Shown here: in pieces, positions 9,801 through 18,089 of the stretch
How the letters are laid out: every line of letters starts with the position of its first letter
How positions within the stretch are numbered: the first letter of the stretch is position 1
Assembly: GCA_963714145.1 (NCBI GenBank)
Contig: OY970235.1
Location: 6,200,001-6,264,000, forward strand
Direction: 5' to 3'
Source of the DNA: JBBWZH01 sp035544115
Lineage (GTDB): Bacteria; Actinomycetota; Actinomycetes; Mycobacteriales; CADCTP01
Length of the DNA: 64,000 bases
The notes under the pieces: generated by a model
Seen by the model: only the letters and a program-made list of their open reading frames with translations
What the model was told of the DNA's origin: nothing
The model's database searches: none
Made by a program: the position numbers and the translations under genes

Positions 9801-9965
9801 CGCCATGGTCTCCCGCACCAGCCGGGACTTGCCCACCCCGGCCTCACCGGTGATCAGCACCAGCCGGGCCGCCGCGGCCGCGTCCATACCGTCCACCAAC
9901 TCGCCGAGGTGCCCGAGCTCGGCACGCCGGCCCACCAGCCGGGACGAGTTCGCCTGCCAGGGCAT
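6831..9965 (-). CDS. large LuxR-family ATP-binding (LAL) transcriptional regulator
   Basis: A 1044-residue regulator of the LAL/MalT-like type. An N-terminal AAA/NACHT-like ATPase has Walker A GEAGVGKS (about residues 38-45) and a Walker B-like LVLEDLHWVDPD. A long helical TPR-like region follows, and a C-terminal LuxR helix-turn-helix reads TSREMDVLRLVAQGMSN...SPRTVETHVANLLAK. Start chosen at ATG 9965, with CGGAA 9 bp upstream; a GTG lies two codons earlier and an ATG at 10034. Between ATPase and TPR parts lies an unusual ~100-residue Gly/Ala/Pro repeat insert. The divergent neighbour is the S53 peptidase, a possible target. Confidence 0.92.
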   Translation of the reverse strand: MPWQANSSRLVGRRAELGHLGELVDGMDAAAAARLVLITGEAGVGKSRLVRETMALARDAGLTVFFGRSVPAGEAYRPLVEALSVALRDRSMPTDPGLRPYLPVLAALLPDARIEGRPDPRGGVVLGEAVLRLLTALAGRRGAMLVLEDLHWVDPDTLDVLRYLAHAADTSPLLVLATARDEVDPPAALLDLAASAQADQIGLRRLDDGDVESVIESCLASRPPTELVSFVLEHADGLPFLVEELLTGLATVGALAPDGQLTGPLATNVPRTFAATVRRRLADLDPAARRVVDAAAVLGRRFDWRLIPEITGLSELAVLAGLRAAVASGLIAAGSGLPAGGAPGGLPAAGGPPAAGGPPAGSGLPAGGAAGSGFPAGSGVPAGGGFPAGSDLPAGSGGPAGGGLPAAGGVPAGAGPTAGAGTGTAGGPGRSNGADTFRFRHALTCDAVRGDLLPPEHRALARAAAMVVERRYPDACDLAAGLWVAGGDDARAARLFGYAGAAARRRGALQSADALLSRAAALAADHPELRRETEIALLGALAAAGETDRALALGERLLTAGETSVRLTLAEVAVAAGRWQAAAAWLAGVGNPDDPRATVLAARLALADGDPADAQATAERALARAREQGRWAVACQALQVLGRVARVSDAEAARAAFGAAEQLAREHDLPVERVSALHELGTVDLLVDGSTGALEEALGLAQQAGMLGLAATLEVQLTATLLHKDADVALRHAQSCAELSRRLRMDQLRATALFFEAAAHAHRRDRAEMQRCVRAAEELAPDDLDVNAGIWGAVHAHVALIDDDRRLLAGCLDKAMAYYRRSPTTNPAPIRGLWALVRTLDDRDGSAARDEARPSVVNWENRALLGYADAVEAGRRGETVRANAYLAAADASMAERPWWRHRIRLLLADAALTDGWGDPVGWAREALPAFIRRGDDKLAVGCRDVLRRAGAPVPRQGRGDTPVPDQLSRCGVTSREMDVLRLVAQGMSNADIARRLVLSPRTVETHVANLLAKTGVDGRAGLTALVNRLRQATGGSTTDLAGRA
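8690..8975 (-). repeat. in-frame short tandem repeats inside the LAL gene
   Basis: About 285 bp of degenerate 15- and 18-bp repeats, read as GLPAG, GFPAG, GPPAGSG and similar units. The reading frame of the host gene is kept throughout. The peptide is low-complexity and likely disordered, sitting between the ATPase and the helical repeats. Confidence 0.85.
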
Positions 9966-10565
9966 CGGCACCAGTTCCGCGGGTTGGTGCGCGCGCCGCC
10001 ACCGGCGTCGCACACGGCGATAAACAGCGTGCATACAGTAGCGGGCACAGCCGAGGTGAACGGCGTATATCGCCTGGGCGTGACCAATGTGACGTGTTGT
10101 CGCCATCAGGTACGCGGTGTGCCTGGGCTGCCGGCGTCCGGGCGATGGGCACCGGCCGGACGGGTGGCAGGCCGGCCCGCGGACCGGTAGCAGAGTGTAA
10201 CCAGGCGGCCGCGCCGGACCCCGCCACAGCATTGATGTCAAAGTGCGCTTCCTTTGGCCAAGCACGGTGAAGTAGCGTCTTTCTGCGCGGTCGGGGGCTC
10301 CCCCCGTGGCCCCCGGCCGCCACACTCGCTTCGCCGCGCGGCTCCCCGTGCCGGCATCGATGGGCCGTGGTGACCTCGTCACCACGGCCCAGCCCATTTT
10401 CCGGCCGGCCGGTGGCCGCGCCGGCTGCTGCCCAAGGCAGCGCAATGGGGTGCCGAAGGAAGATTTGGTGCCCGGTACCGCCAACCGGCTCAGGATCTAT
10501 TGACGCCGACGGGCGCACCCCGAAAGGCTCCGCGCAGTTCCATCTGGATAGTCGAAAGGACACCC
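9966..10565. other. divergent intergenic region (LAL regulator / S53 peptidase)
   Basis: About 600 bp between two divergent starts. Open frames here extend the flanking genes upstream but lack domain content. The segment around 10020-10100 is less GC-rich than its surroundings and probably holds promoters. I see no clear paired -35/-10 elements or operator dyad. Confidence 0.55.
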
Positions 10566-12629
10566 ATGTCGTTACGTCTGCGCGGGCTGCTCGCGGTCAC
10601 CGCCGCCTGCGCCGCCGCCCTGTCCGTCGCGCTGCCGGCCACCGCCGCGCCGCCGGTCAGCCCCCGGGTCACCCTGGACGCCGCGCCGGTCTGGACCCAC
10701 GCGGCCACGCCGGCCGGCGCCACCCCGGCCGCGGCCCCGGTCCGGCTCGCCGCGGTGCTGCCGCTGCGCGACCCGGCCGGCGCCGAACGGCTGGCGCTCG
10801 CCGTGTCCACCCCCGGCGACGCCCAGTACGGCCACTACCTCACCGCGGCGCAGTGGCGGGCCCGGTTCGCGCCGACCGACACCACCGTGGCCACGGTCAC
10901 CGGCTGGTTGCGGGCGCGCGGCTTCAGCGTCACCTCGGTGCCGGCCAATCACCGGTACGTCGCGTTCACCGGCTCGGCCGGCGCCGCCAACGCCGCGTTC
11001 GGCGCGGGGCTCACCAACTACGTGAAGGACGGGGCGCACGTGTCCGCGCCGAGCCGGGCGGTCACCGTGCCGGCCGAGCTCGCCACGTCCATCACCGGCA
11101 TCACCGGGCTGGACACCTCGGCCCGGATGACCCCGACGCACTCCACCCAGGACGCCATCCCGGCCGCGGCCGGCCCACCGAACCCGCGGCCGCACGCGGC
11201 CGGGCCGCCGAACCCACTGCCGCACGCGGCCGGGCCGCCGGACCCGCGGCCGAAGGAAGAGCTGCCGCCGCCCGGCGCGGTGTTCCGCAACGCCCCGCCC
11301 TGCTCGGACTTCTACGGCCAGAAGCTCGTCCGCAACGTGCCCCAGCCGCTGGCCACCCCGCTCACCTACGCGCCCTGCGGCTACGTCCCCGAGCAGCTGC
11401 GCAGCGCCTACGGGCTGACCGCTTCGCAGCGCCTCGGCCTGGACGGTCGCGGCGCCACCGTGGCGATCGTGGACGCCTACGCCTCACCGACGATCTTCGG
11501 CGACGCGGCCACCTACGCCCAGCTGAACGATTCCCGGCACCCGCTGCGGGCCTCGCAGTTCCGCCAGCTGCTGCCGGCCACGTTCACCGACACCGAAGCG
11601 TGCGACGCCGCCGGCTGGTACGGCGAGGAGAGCCTGGACGTGGAGGCGGTGCACGGCACCGCGCCGGCCGCGTCGATCCTCTACGTCGGCGCGTCCAGCT
11701 GCAATGACGTCGACATCGTGGCCGCGGTGAACTCGGTGGTCGACAACGACCTCGCGCAGATCATCAGCAACTCGTACGGCAACGCCGGCGAGGTGTCGGC
11801 CACCGACGCGGCCGAGGAGCACCAGACCTACATGCAGGCCGCCGCGCAGGGCATCACCGTGCTGTTCTCGTCCGGTGACGCGGGCGACAACATCGCGGAC
11901 ACCGGTATCCGGCAGCCCGACTACCCGGCCGCCGACCCGTTCGTCACCGCTGTCGGCGGCACCTCGCTCGGCGTCGGCGACCGCGGCCAGTACCTGTTCG
12001 AGACCGGCTGGGGCAACAAGCGCTCCGTGCTCACCGACGGCGCCTGGACCCCGTTCCCCGGCGAGTTCCGCGGCGGCGGTGGCGGCGGCACCAGCTTCGT
12101 CTGGGACCAGCCGCGCTACCAGCTCGGCGTCGTCCCGGCCGCGATCGCGAACGTGAACGGCAACGGCCCGCACCGCGCGGTGCCGGACCTCGCCCTGCTC
12201 GGCGACCCGAACACCGGCTACCTGGTCGGCCAGACCCAGCAGTTCCCGGACGGCACCTTCCGGTACAGCCAGTACCGGATCGGCGGCACCAGCCTGTCCT
12301 GCCCGCTGCTGGCCGGCATCCAGGCCGTCGCCAACCAGATCGCCCGCCGCTCGCTGGGCTTCCTCAACCCGACCGTCTACAGCCTCGCCGGCACGCCCGC
12401 CTTCAAGGACATCAACTCCGCCGGCGTCACCCGCGGCGTGGTCCGGGTCGACTACGTCAACAGCGTCGACGACACCGACGGCACGATCACCTCGCTGCGC
12501 ACCCTGAACGACACCGGCACCATCTTCACCCGCCGCGGCTACGACGATGTCACCGGCGTAGGCACCCCCAACGGTGCCGCCTACCTGGCCGCCGTCACCC
12601 GCCCGCCGACCCCGCACCACGCCCACTGA
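10566..12629 (+). CDS. secreted S53 family peptidase (sedolisin/kumamolisin-like)
   Basis: A 687-residue preproprotein starting at ATG 10566, 5 bp after GAAAGGA. A signal peptide ends near ATAAPP. An activation prodomain (LPLRDPAGAERLALAV, QYGHYLTAAQWRARFAP) is followed by a Pro-rich hinge with three copies of AAGPPNPRPH-like sequence. The catalytic domain has the sedolisin Glu/Asp in GEESLDVEAVHG, the oxyanion Asp region SSGDAGDN and the serine in GGTSLSCPLLAG. The C-terminal DDVTGVGTPNG is the usual calcium site. Such enzymes are extracellular, acid-active serine-carboxyl peptidases. A strong terminator follows. Confidence 0.95.
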   Translation: MSLRLRGLLAVTAACAAALSVALPATAAPPVSPRVTLDAAPVWTHAATPAGATPAAAPVRLAAVLPLRDPAGAERLALAVSTPGDAQYGHYLTAAQWRARFAPTDTTVATVTGWLRARGFSVTSVPANHRYVAFTGSAGAANAAFGAGLTNYVKDGAHVSAPSRAVTVPAELATSITGITGLDTSARMTPTHSTQDAIPAAAGPPNPRPHAAGPPNPLPHAAGPPDPRPKEELPPPGAVFRNAPPCSDFYGQKLVRNVPQPLATPLTYAPCGYVPEQLRSAYGLTASQRLGLDGRGATVAIVDAYASPTIFGDAATYAQLNDSRHPLRASQFRQLLPATFTDTEACDAAGWYGEESLDVEAVHGTAPAASILYVGASSCNDVDIVAAVNSVVDNDLAQIISNSYGNAGEVSATDAAEEHQTYMQAAAQGITVLFSSGDAGDNIADTGIRQPDYPAADPFVTAVGGTSLGVGDRGQYLFETGWGNKRSVLTDGAWTPFPGEFRGGGGGGTSFVWDQPRYQLGVVPAAIANVNGNGPHRAVPDLALLGDPNTGYLVGQTQQFPDGTFRYSQYRIGGTSLSCPLLAGIQAVANQIARRSLGFLNPTVYSLAGTPAFKDINSAGVTRGVVRVDYVNSVDDTDGTITSLRTLNDTGTIFTRRGYDDVTGVGTPNGAAYLAAVTRPPTPHHAH

Positions 12630-12644
12630 GCAACCACTCCACCC

Positions 12645-12679
12645 CGCGGGTGGGGCGCCCACCGGGCGCCCCACCCGCG
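12645..12679 (+). terminator. terminator of the S53 peptidase gene
   Basis: A perfect 16-bp stem (CGCGGGTGGGGCGCCC and its complement) with a 3-base loop, 15 bp after the peptidase stop codon. The very stable GC stem without U-tract is typical of high-GC Actinomycetes. Confidence 0.88.
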
Positions 12680-12775
12680 TCCAGTTCAACGACCGGTGCG
12701 GCCGGCCACCGCTCCCCAGGTGAACCGAGAAACCGCAGCTCACCGGCCCGATCGCGGCCGAGTCGACGATCTTGT

Positions 12776-12844
12776 GTGGTCAATCTGCCGGCGGGTCCGT
12801 GGTCGATCTGCCGGGGGTGCGGTGGTCGATCTGCCGCTCCTGGG
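12776..12844 (+). promoter_or_regulatory. three 23-bp direct repeats upstream of the winged-helix gene
   Basis: GTGGTCRATCTGCCG occurs at 12776, 12799 and 12822, an exact 23-bp spacing, ending 30 bp before the start codon of the downstream gene. The first copy has one change. The position and roughly two-turn pitch suggest a regulatory binding array, possibly for the encoded winged-helix protein; this is inference. Confidence 0.5.
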
Positions 12845-12873
12845 AACGGCCCGGCGGGTGGGAGGATGCCGGG

Positions 12874-14064
12874 ATGGGTCAGCGGGTGGTGGGGGATGCG
12901 GAGCGGCGGGCGCGGGTGGGCTGGCGGCACTGCCTGGCCGGGCCGGCGCGGGCCGCTGATCTGCTGGCGCTGACCCGGGGGCTGGTGACGCTGCATTCGA
13001 CCGACGCGGCCTCGGTGTACCTGGCGGCGTGGGCGCGGCTGGCCCCGGCGGCGGGCGACCCGATGCAACTGCTCCCGGCCGCGCTGTACGAGCAGCGGAC
13101 GCTGGTGCGGATGCTCGGGATGCGGCGCACGGTGTACGTGGTGCCGGCGGAGCTGGTGCCGGTGGTGCAGGCGTCCAGCACGCAGCAGATCGCGGTGCAG
13201 GAACGGCGCCGGTTGCTGCAGTTGCTGGCCGACGCGGGCATCACGACCGACCCGGCGGGCTGGCTGGCGGACGTCGAGGCGGCGACGCTGGCCGAGCTGA
13301 CCGACCGGGGCGAGGCGCTGGCCACCGAGCTGTCCGCGGCCGTGCCGGGGCTGCGCGAGCAGCTGACGATGGCCGCCGGCAAGGCGTACGAGGGCAAGGT
13401 CGGGGTGTCCACCAGGCTGCTGTTCGTGCTGGCCGCCGAGGGGCACATCGTCCGTGGCCGGCCGCGCGGGTCGTGGCTGTCCAGCCAGTACCGGTGGATG
13501 CCGGTGGCGACCTGGCTGCCCGGGCTGCCGCAGCTGCCGGTCGAGGTGGCGCGGGCGGAGCTGGTCCGGCACTGGTTGGCCAGCTACGGCCCGGGCACGC
13601 TGGCCGACCTGAAGTGGTGGACCGGTTGGACCCTCGGCGCGCTGAAGCCGGCGGTGGCGGCGGTCGGCGCGGTCGAGGTCGGACTGGCCGGCGGCGGCAC
13701 CGGCCTGCTGCTGCCGGACGATCTGGAGCCGGTGCCCGAGCCCGGGCCGTGGGTGGCGCTGCTGCCGGCGCTGGACCCGACCGTGATGGGCTGGACCGGC
13801 CGCGGCTGGTACCTGGGCGAGTACGGGCCGGAGCTGTTCGACCGGTCCGGGAACCCGGGGCCGACGGTCTGGTGCGACGGCCGGATCGTCGGCGGCTGGG
13901 CGCAGCGGGCCGGCGGCGAGGTGGTCCACCACCTGTTCGAGGACATCGGCGTCGAGGCCACCGCCGCGGTGGCCGCCGAGGCCGAGCGGGTCGGCCGCTG
14001 GCTCGGTCCGGCCCGGGTCACCCCCCGGTTCCGCACCCCGCTGGAACGCAAGCTCGCCAGCTGA
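12874..14064 (+). CDS. winged-helix DNA-binding domain protein (HTH_42/AlkZ-related)
   Basis: A 396-residue protein starting at ATG 12874 with GGGAGGA 7 bp upstream. The layout fits the HTH_42 superfamily, which includes the DNA glycosylases AlkZ/YcaQ: an N-terminal block GLVTLHSTDAASVYLAAWAR, a MLGMRRTVYVVPAEL block, repeated winged helices (LLFVLAAEGHIVRGRPRGSW), and a C-terminal half ending VVHHLFEDIGVEA. In AlkZ relatives the first block carries catalytic Gln residues in a QxQ or QxD motif; here it reads HST, so glycosylase activity is doubtful. Direct repeats lie just upstream. Confidence 0.8.
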   Translation: MGQRVVGDAERRARVGWRHCLAGPARAADLLALTRGLVTLHSTDAASVYLAAWARLAPAAGDPMQLLPAALYEQRTLVRMLGMRRTVYVVPAELVPVVQASSTQQIAVQERRRLLQLLADAGITTDPAGWLADVEAATLAELTDRGEALATELSAAVPGLREQLTMAAGKAYEGKVGVSTRLLFVLAAEGHIVRGRPRGSWLSSQYRWMPVATWLPGLPQLPVEVARAELVRHWLASYGPGTLADLKWWTGWTLGALKPAVAAVGAVEVGLAGGGTGLLLPDDLEPVPEPGPWVALLPALDPTVMGWTGRGWYLGEYGPELFDRSGNPGPTVWCDGRIVGGWAQRAGGEVVHHLFEDIGVEATAAVAAEAERVGRWLGPARVTPRFRTPLERKLAS

Positions 14065-14122
14065 CCGCGGCCGGGACGGATCGGCCGGCGCCCTACGGTT
14101 TCCTGACACGGCGGCACGTACG

Positions 14123-15238
14123 GTGGGCGGCGTGCGCGACGGACGGTTGCTGCGGTGGGGTGCGGTCGCCGTCGGGGTCACACTGCTCGCGTCGCTGCCG
14201 TCCGCCGTCCGGCTACTGCCGGTGAGCGACAGCGGGCTGACCGCGGGCGAACTGCTGGCCAAGGTGCAGGGGTCCGCGCGGGCCGGCTACTCCGGGTACG
14301 CGGAGGCGGTCGGCGGGCTGAACCTGCCACTGACCGACCAGTTCTCCGCCCTCACCGACCTGTTCGGCGACCGCACCCGGCTGCGGGTCTGGTGGCGCGG
14401 CCGGGACGACTTCCGGGTGGACGCGCTCACCGCCACCGGCGAGACCGACCTGCACCAGGACGCGACCGGCAGCTGGACCTGGGACTACGAGGACGACCAC
14501 GCGCAGCGGACGGCGCCGGCCGCGGTCCGGCTGCCGGCGCCGGCCGATCTCGACCCGGCCCAGCTCGGCCGGCGGCTGCTGTCCGAAGCCGACGCCGCCG
14601 AGGTCAGCCGGCTGCCGGCCCGCCGGGTGGCCGGCCGGGACGCGCCCGGCCTGCGGCTGCGGCCGACCGACCCGCAGACCACGGTGACCAATGTGGACGT
14701 CTGGGTCGACCCGGACACCGGGCTGCCGCTGCGGGTCGGCGTCTACGGCGCCAACTCGGCCCGCCCGGTCGTTGAATCGTCCTTTTTGGACTTCACCAGC
14801 ACGATGCCGAGCCGGGCGGACACGGCATTCGAGCCACCACCCGGCCAACACACCACAGTGGAGAGTGGCACCGATGACCTGGCGTCCAGGGTGGACACAT
14901 TCGCGCCGTTCCTGCCGCCGGAGCGACTGGCCGGCTACCCGCTGCGGGAGCGGGTGGACGGGCTCGGCTCGATCGGCACGTACGGGCGCGGTGTGACCGT
15001 GCTGGTCGCGGTGCCGCTGCCGGGCCAGGTCGCCTTCCGGCTGGACCGGCAGCTCGGCGACACGCCGGGCATCCAGGAGACCGCCGCCGGGCCGCTGCTC
15101 GCGGTCGGCCCGCTGTCGCTGCTGCTCACCGACCGCGTGCTGGGCGGCCGGACCTGGCTGCTGACCGGGACGGTCAGCACCGCGGCGCTGCTGCGCGCGG
15201 CCGACGACCTGGCCCGGCAACCGCCGAGGCTGCGATGA
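14123..15238 (+). CDS. membrane-anchored LolA/RseB-like protein of an ABC operon
   Basis: A 371-residue protein with a hydrophobic N-terminal segment (about 10-30), then a large beta-rich extracytoplasmic region. The block VWWRGRDDFRVDALTATGETDLHQD and VDVWVDPDTGLPLRVGVYG recalls LolA/RseB-type outer lipoprotein-sorting folds and related actinobacterial proteins. Its stop overlaps the start of the ABC ATPase gene (ATGA), so the two are translationally coupled. It may act as a sensor or substrate chaperone for the transporter. The start could be GTG 14123 or GTG 14132. Confidence 0.7.
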   Translation: MGGVRDGRLLRWGAVAVGVTLLASLPSAVRLLPVSDSGLTAGELLAKVQGSARAGYSGYAEAVGGLNLPLTDQFSALTDLFGDRTRLRVWWRGRDDFRVDALTATGETDLHQDATGSWTWDYEDDHAQRTAPAAVRLPAPADLDPAQLGRRLLSEADAAEVSRLPARRVAGRDAPGLRLRPTDPQTTVTNVDVWVDPDTGLPLRVGVYGANSARPVVESSFLDFTSTMPSRADTAFEPPPGQHTTVESGTDDLASRVDTFAPFLPPERLAGYPLRERVDGLGSIGTYGRGVTVLVAVPLPGQVAFRLDRQLGDTPGIQETAAGPLLAVGPLSLLLTDRVLGGRTWLLTGTVSTAALLRAADDLARQPPRLR

Positions 15239-16233
15239 TCACGACCGAGGCACTGACCAAACGGTACGGCCGGGTGACCGCGGTCGACGGCATCGACCTG
15301 ACCGTCCGCCCCGGCGACGTCTACGGGTTCCTCGGCCCGAACGGCTCGGGCAAGACCACCACCGTACGGATGCTGCTCGGGCTGGTGCTGCCGACGTCCG
15401 GGCGGATCGAGGTGCTGGGCGAGCGGGTGCCCCGGCACGCCCGCCGGGTGCTCGGCCGGGTCGGCGCGATGGTGGAGGCGCCGGCCGCGTACGGGCACCT
15501 CTCCGGGCGGGCGAACCTGGCGCTGCTGGACGCGGCCGGCCCGGGCGGTGCGCGCCGCACCCGGCGGCGGCGGATCGAGGCGGCGCTGGAGCAGGTCGGG
15601 CTCGGCGGGGTGGACCGGCGGCCGGTGAAGGCGTATTCGCTGGGCATGCGGCAGCGGCTGGGCCTGGCCGCCGCGGTGCTGCGCAAGCCGGACCTGCTGG
15701 TGCTGGACGAGCCGACCAACGGCCTGGACCCGCAGGGCATCCACGAGATCCGCGATCTGCTGCTGGCCCTGAACGCGGCCGGCACCACGATCTTCCTGTC
15801 CAGCCACCTGCTGGCCGAGGTGGAGCTGATGTGCGACCGGGTCGGCGTGCTGGACCGCGGCCGGCTGGTGCTGCAGGAGAATCTGGCCGCCCTGCGCACG
15901 CCGACCGGCCGGGTGGTGCTGCACACGCCGGACGTGGCGGCGGCGGTGGCGCTGCTGGACGGGCAGCTCAGCGAGCGGGCCGACGACCGGCTGGTGGTCC
16001 GGGCCGGCGACCCGGCCGAGCTGAACGCGATGCTGGTCGGCGCCGGCATCCGGGTCCGCGAGCTGGCCGCCGAGCGGCGGACCCTGGAGCAGGTGGTGCT
16101 GGCCGCCACCACCGCCGGCAGCGACCGGGTCGACCGCTCCCCCGGCCCCGCTCCGTCCGCTGTGGACGATTCGACCGGGGACGATTCCACTGTGGACGAA
16201 CTCGCCGCCGAGCGTGAGGGGGCGGGGGCGTGA
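15235..16233 (+). CDS. ABC transporter ATP-binding protein
   Basis: A 332-residue ABC ATPase: Walker A GPNGSGKTT (about 35-43), signature YSLGMRQRLGLA, Walker B LLVLDEPTNGLDP and the H-loop LSSHLLAEVE. The C-terminal ~100 residues form the extension common to CcmA/drug-export type subunits and end in a repetitive Asp/Ser tail (DDSTGDDSTVDE). It overlaps by 4 bp both the LolA-like gene upstream and the permease gene downstream, forming a three-gene operon. Confidence 0.96.
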   Translation: MITTEALTKRYGRVTAVDGIDLTVRPGDVYGFLGPNGSGKTTTVRMLLGLVLPTSGRIEVLGERVPRHARRVLGRVGAMVEAPAAYGHLSGRANLALLDAAGPGGARRTRRRRIEAALEQVGLGGVDRRPVKAYSLGMRQRLGLAAAVLRKPDLLVLDEPTNGLDPQGIHEIRDLLLALNAAGTTIFLSSHLLAEVELMCDRVGVLDRGRLVLQENLAALRTPTGRVVLHTPDVAAAVALLDGQLSERADDRLVVRAGDPAELNAMLVGAGIRVRELAAERRTLEQVVLAATTAGSDRVDRSPGPAPSAVDDSTGDDSTVDELAAEREGAGA

Positions 16234-17039
16234 TCGGCGTCGAGTTGCGCAAGCTGCTGCGCCGGCCGCGCACCTGGATCATGATCCTGCTGCTGGACGC
16301 GCTGCCGACACTGGTGGCGGTGCTGCTGGCGATCACCGACATCGGGCCGCGGCCCGGCGCCGGGCCGGCGTTCCTGTCCGCGGTGCTGGCGAACGGGCGG
16401 TTGTTCCCGGCGGCGGCGCTGGCCATCGTGTTGCCGCTGTTCCTGCCGGTCTCGGTCGCGGTGATGGCCGGCGACTCGATCGCCGGCGAGGCGCAGGGTG
16501 GCACCCTGCGCTACCTGCTGGCCCGTCCGGTCGGCCGGACCCGGCTGCTGATCGCGAAGCTGGTCACCGTGCTGGTGTTCGTGGCGATCGCGGTCGTGGT
16601 GGTGACGGTGACCGCCTATTTCGTCGGCACCCACCTGTTCGGCAACCAGCCGATCGGGGTGACGACGGTCTCCGGCACCGTGCTGACCCCGCGCCAGGCC
16701 GTGCTGCGCACCGTGCTGGCCATGGTGTACGTGGCGCTGTCCATGCTCGGGGTCGCGGCGGTCGCGCTGTTCCTGTCCACGGTGACCGACTCGCCGCTGG
16801 CCGCGGCGCTCGGCGCGCTGGCGTTCCTGGTCACGTCCACCCTGCTGCTCACCCTGGACGCGGCGCAGTCGCTGCGGCCGTACCTGCCCACCCGGTACTG
16901 GCTGTCCTTTGTGGACGTGTTCCGGCAACCGATCCTGTGGCGGGATCTGGTCCGCGGGATGGCACTGCAGGGCGTCTACATGTTCGTGCTGCTCGGGGCC
17001 GCCTGGGCCAACTTCGCCACCAAGGACATCAAGAGCTGA
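16230..17039 (+). CDS. ABC-2 type transporter permease
   Basis: A 269-residue membrane protein with six predicted hydrophobic segments, beginning MIGVELRKLLRRPRTWIMILL, the usual start of ABC-2 permeases. Starts with GTG overlapping the ATPase stop (GTGA). Large loop between TM1 and TM2 and the GEAQGGTLRYLLARPVGRTRLLIAK block (family-typical coupling helix) are present. With the ATPase it should form an exporter; the substrate is unknown. Confidence 0.93.
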   Translation: MIGVELRKLLRRPRTWIMILLLDALPTLVAVLLAITDIGPRPGAGPAFLSAVLANGRLFPAAALAIVLPLFLPVSVAVMAGDSIAGEAQGGTLRYLLARPVGRTRLLIAKLVTVLVFVAIAVVVVTVTAYFVGTHLFGNQPIGVTTVSGTVLTPRQAVLRTVLAMVYVALSMLGVAAVALFLSTVTDSPLAAALGALAFLVTSTLLLTLDAAQSLRPYLPTRYWLSFVDVFRQPILWRDLVRGMALQGVYMFVLLGAAWANFATKDIKS

Positions 17040-17045
17040 TCCCCG

Positions 17046-17096
17046 CTACGAGCCGAGCCGGGATCCGAGCCGAGCCGGGCTACGAGCCGAGCCGGG
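17046..17096. repeat. three 17-bp tandem units covering a stop codon
   Basis: CTACGAGCCGAGCCGGG, ATCCGAGCCGAGCCGGG and CTACGAGCCGAGCCGGG lie head to tail. The last unit contains the final codons and TAG stop of the reverse-strand lipase gene, so the 3' end of that gene appears copied twice into the short gap before the convergent ABC permease. Confidence 0.85.
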
Positions 17097-17919
17097 CGCA
17101 GTCCGATGTGGACAGCGCGGCGACCGGGGCGACGCCCAGTTCGGACAGCACGATGCCCTGCACCACCGGGTCGGTCGGCAGCTGGCTGTGCCGCACCTGC
17201 GAGGCCGGGCAGATGCCCTGCACGGTCAGGTCGACCGCGCCGTCCAGGCGGGCCGAGTCCGGCGGGCTGACCACCTCGTCCACTGTGGACCAGACCGACA
17301 CCCACTGCGGGCCGGCCGGCGTCTCGTCGCCGCTGTTCAGCTTGTGCAGCAGGTCGCTGTCCGGGATGAGCTGCCGGCACGCCTGCGGGCACTCGCCGGG
17401 CAGCAGCGAGCCGGCCAGGCTGGCCAGCCGGGTGCCGTGGTGCGGCGAGCCGAGCGTGACCACCCGCCGGGTCAGCGCCGCGCCGCCCTGCTCCCGCACC
17501 CAGATCCGGGCCACCACGCCGCCGGCCGAGTAGCCGACCAGGTCCACCGAGGTGGCCCCGGTGCCGGCCAGCGCCGCGGTCACCGCCACCCCGAGCGCGG
17601 TGGCCTGCCCGACCAGGTCGCCGGTGCCGCCATCGGGCAGTTCGACGACCCGCGCGTCCCGGCCCTGCGCGCGCAGCCGGGTGGCCAGCGACTGCAGCGC
17701 GTCGGTCGAGCCGCCGTAGCCGGGGATCAGCAGCACCGGACCGGGCCGGTCCTGCGCGACCGGGGTGGCCGGGCCGTCGCCACCCCGGACCAGCGCGACC
17801 ACCAGCACCAACGCCAGCACCAGCGCGGCGGCCAGCAGCGCGAGCAGCAGCCGCCGCCGGGCCGGGGACAGCGCGGACAGCACCTGTCCAGTGTGACCAT
17901 CGCGCCTGATCGGGCGCAC
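17080..17919 (-). CDS. secreted or membrane-anchored lipase (alpha/beta hydrolase, class 2 lipase type)
   Basis: A 279-residue protein with an N-terminal hydrophobic helix (about 24-45) that may be a signal anchor. The alpha/beta-hydrolase core shows the oxyanion block LLIPGYGGSTDALQ, the nucleophile elbow GYSAGG, a GSPHHGTRLASLAG block typical of triacylglycerol lipases, and probable Asp and His partners in STVDEVV and VRHSQLP. Cys pairs in the second half could form disulfides, fitting export. The start is GTG 17919 or GTG 17883. It is divergent from the molybdopterin enzyme. Confidence 0.88.
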   Translation of the reverse strand: MRPIRRDGHTGQVLSALSPARRRLLLALLAAALVLALVLVVALVRGGDGPATPVAQDRPGPVLLIPGYGGSTDALQSLATRLRAQGRDARVVELPDGGTGDLVGQATALGVAVTAALAGTGATSVDLVGYSAGGVVARIWVREQGGAALTRRVVTLGSPHHGTRLASLAGSLLPGECPQACRQLIPDSDLLHKLNSGDETPAGPQWVSVWSTVDEVVSPPDSARLDGAVDLTVQGICPASQVRHSQLPTDPVVQGIVLSELGVAPVAALSTSDCARLGS

Positions 17920-18089
17920 GGCGGTGTCGCATCTCGCCCACCCCGCCCGGCTCGGCCCCGAAACCGCGCCGCACCGCTACCCGACGAACGTGACGTACCG
18001 ATTTCGGTGCGTAGCCAGGACAGCCGGTAGTGTCGGCCCGGTACCGGGGATCTGGCGGAGTTGCGCCCGTTGACGCTGCGGAGGGCCGC

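Noticed and set aside
10035..10484. N-terminal extension of the LAL regulator up to 10484
   Set aside because: The added residues show no homology and cover the likely promoter region; the ATPase domain begins directly after ATG 9965.
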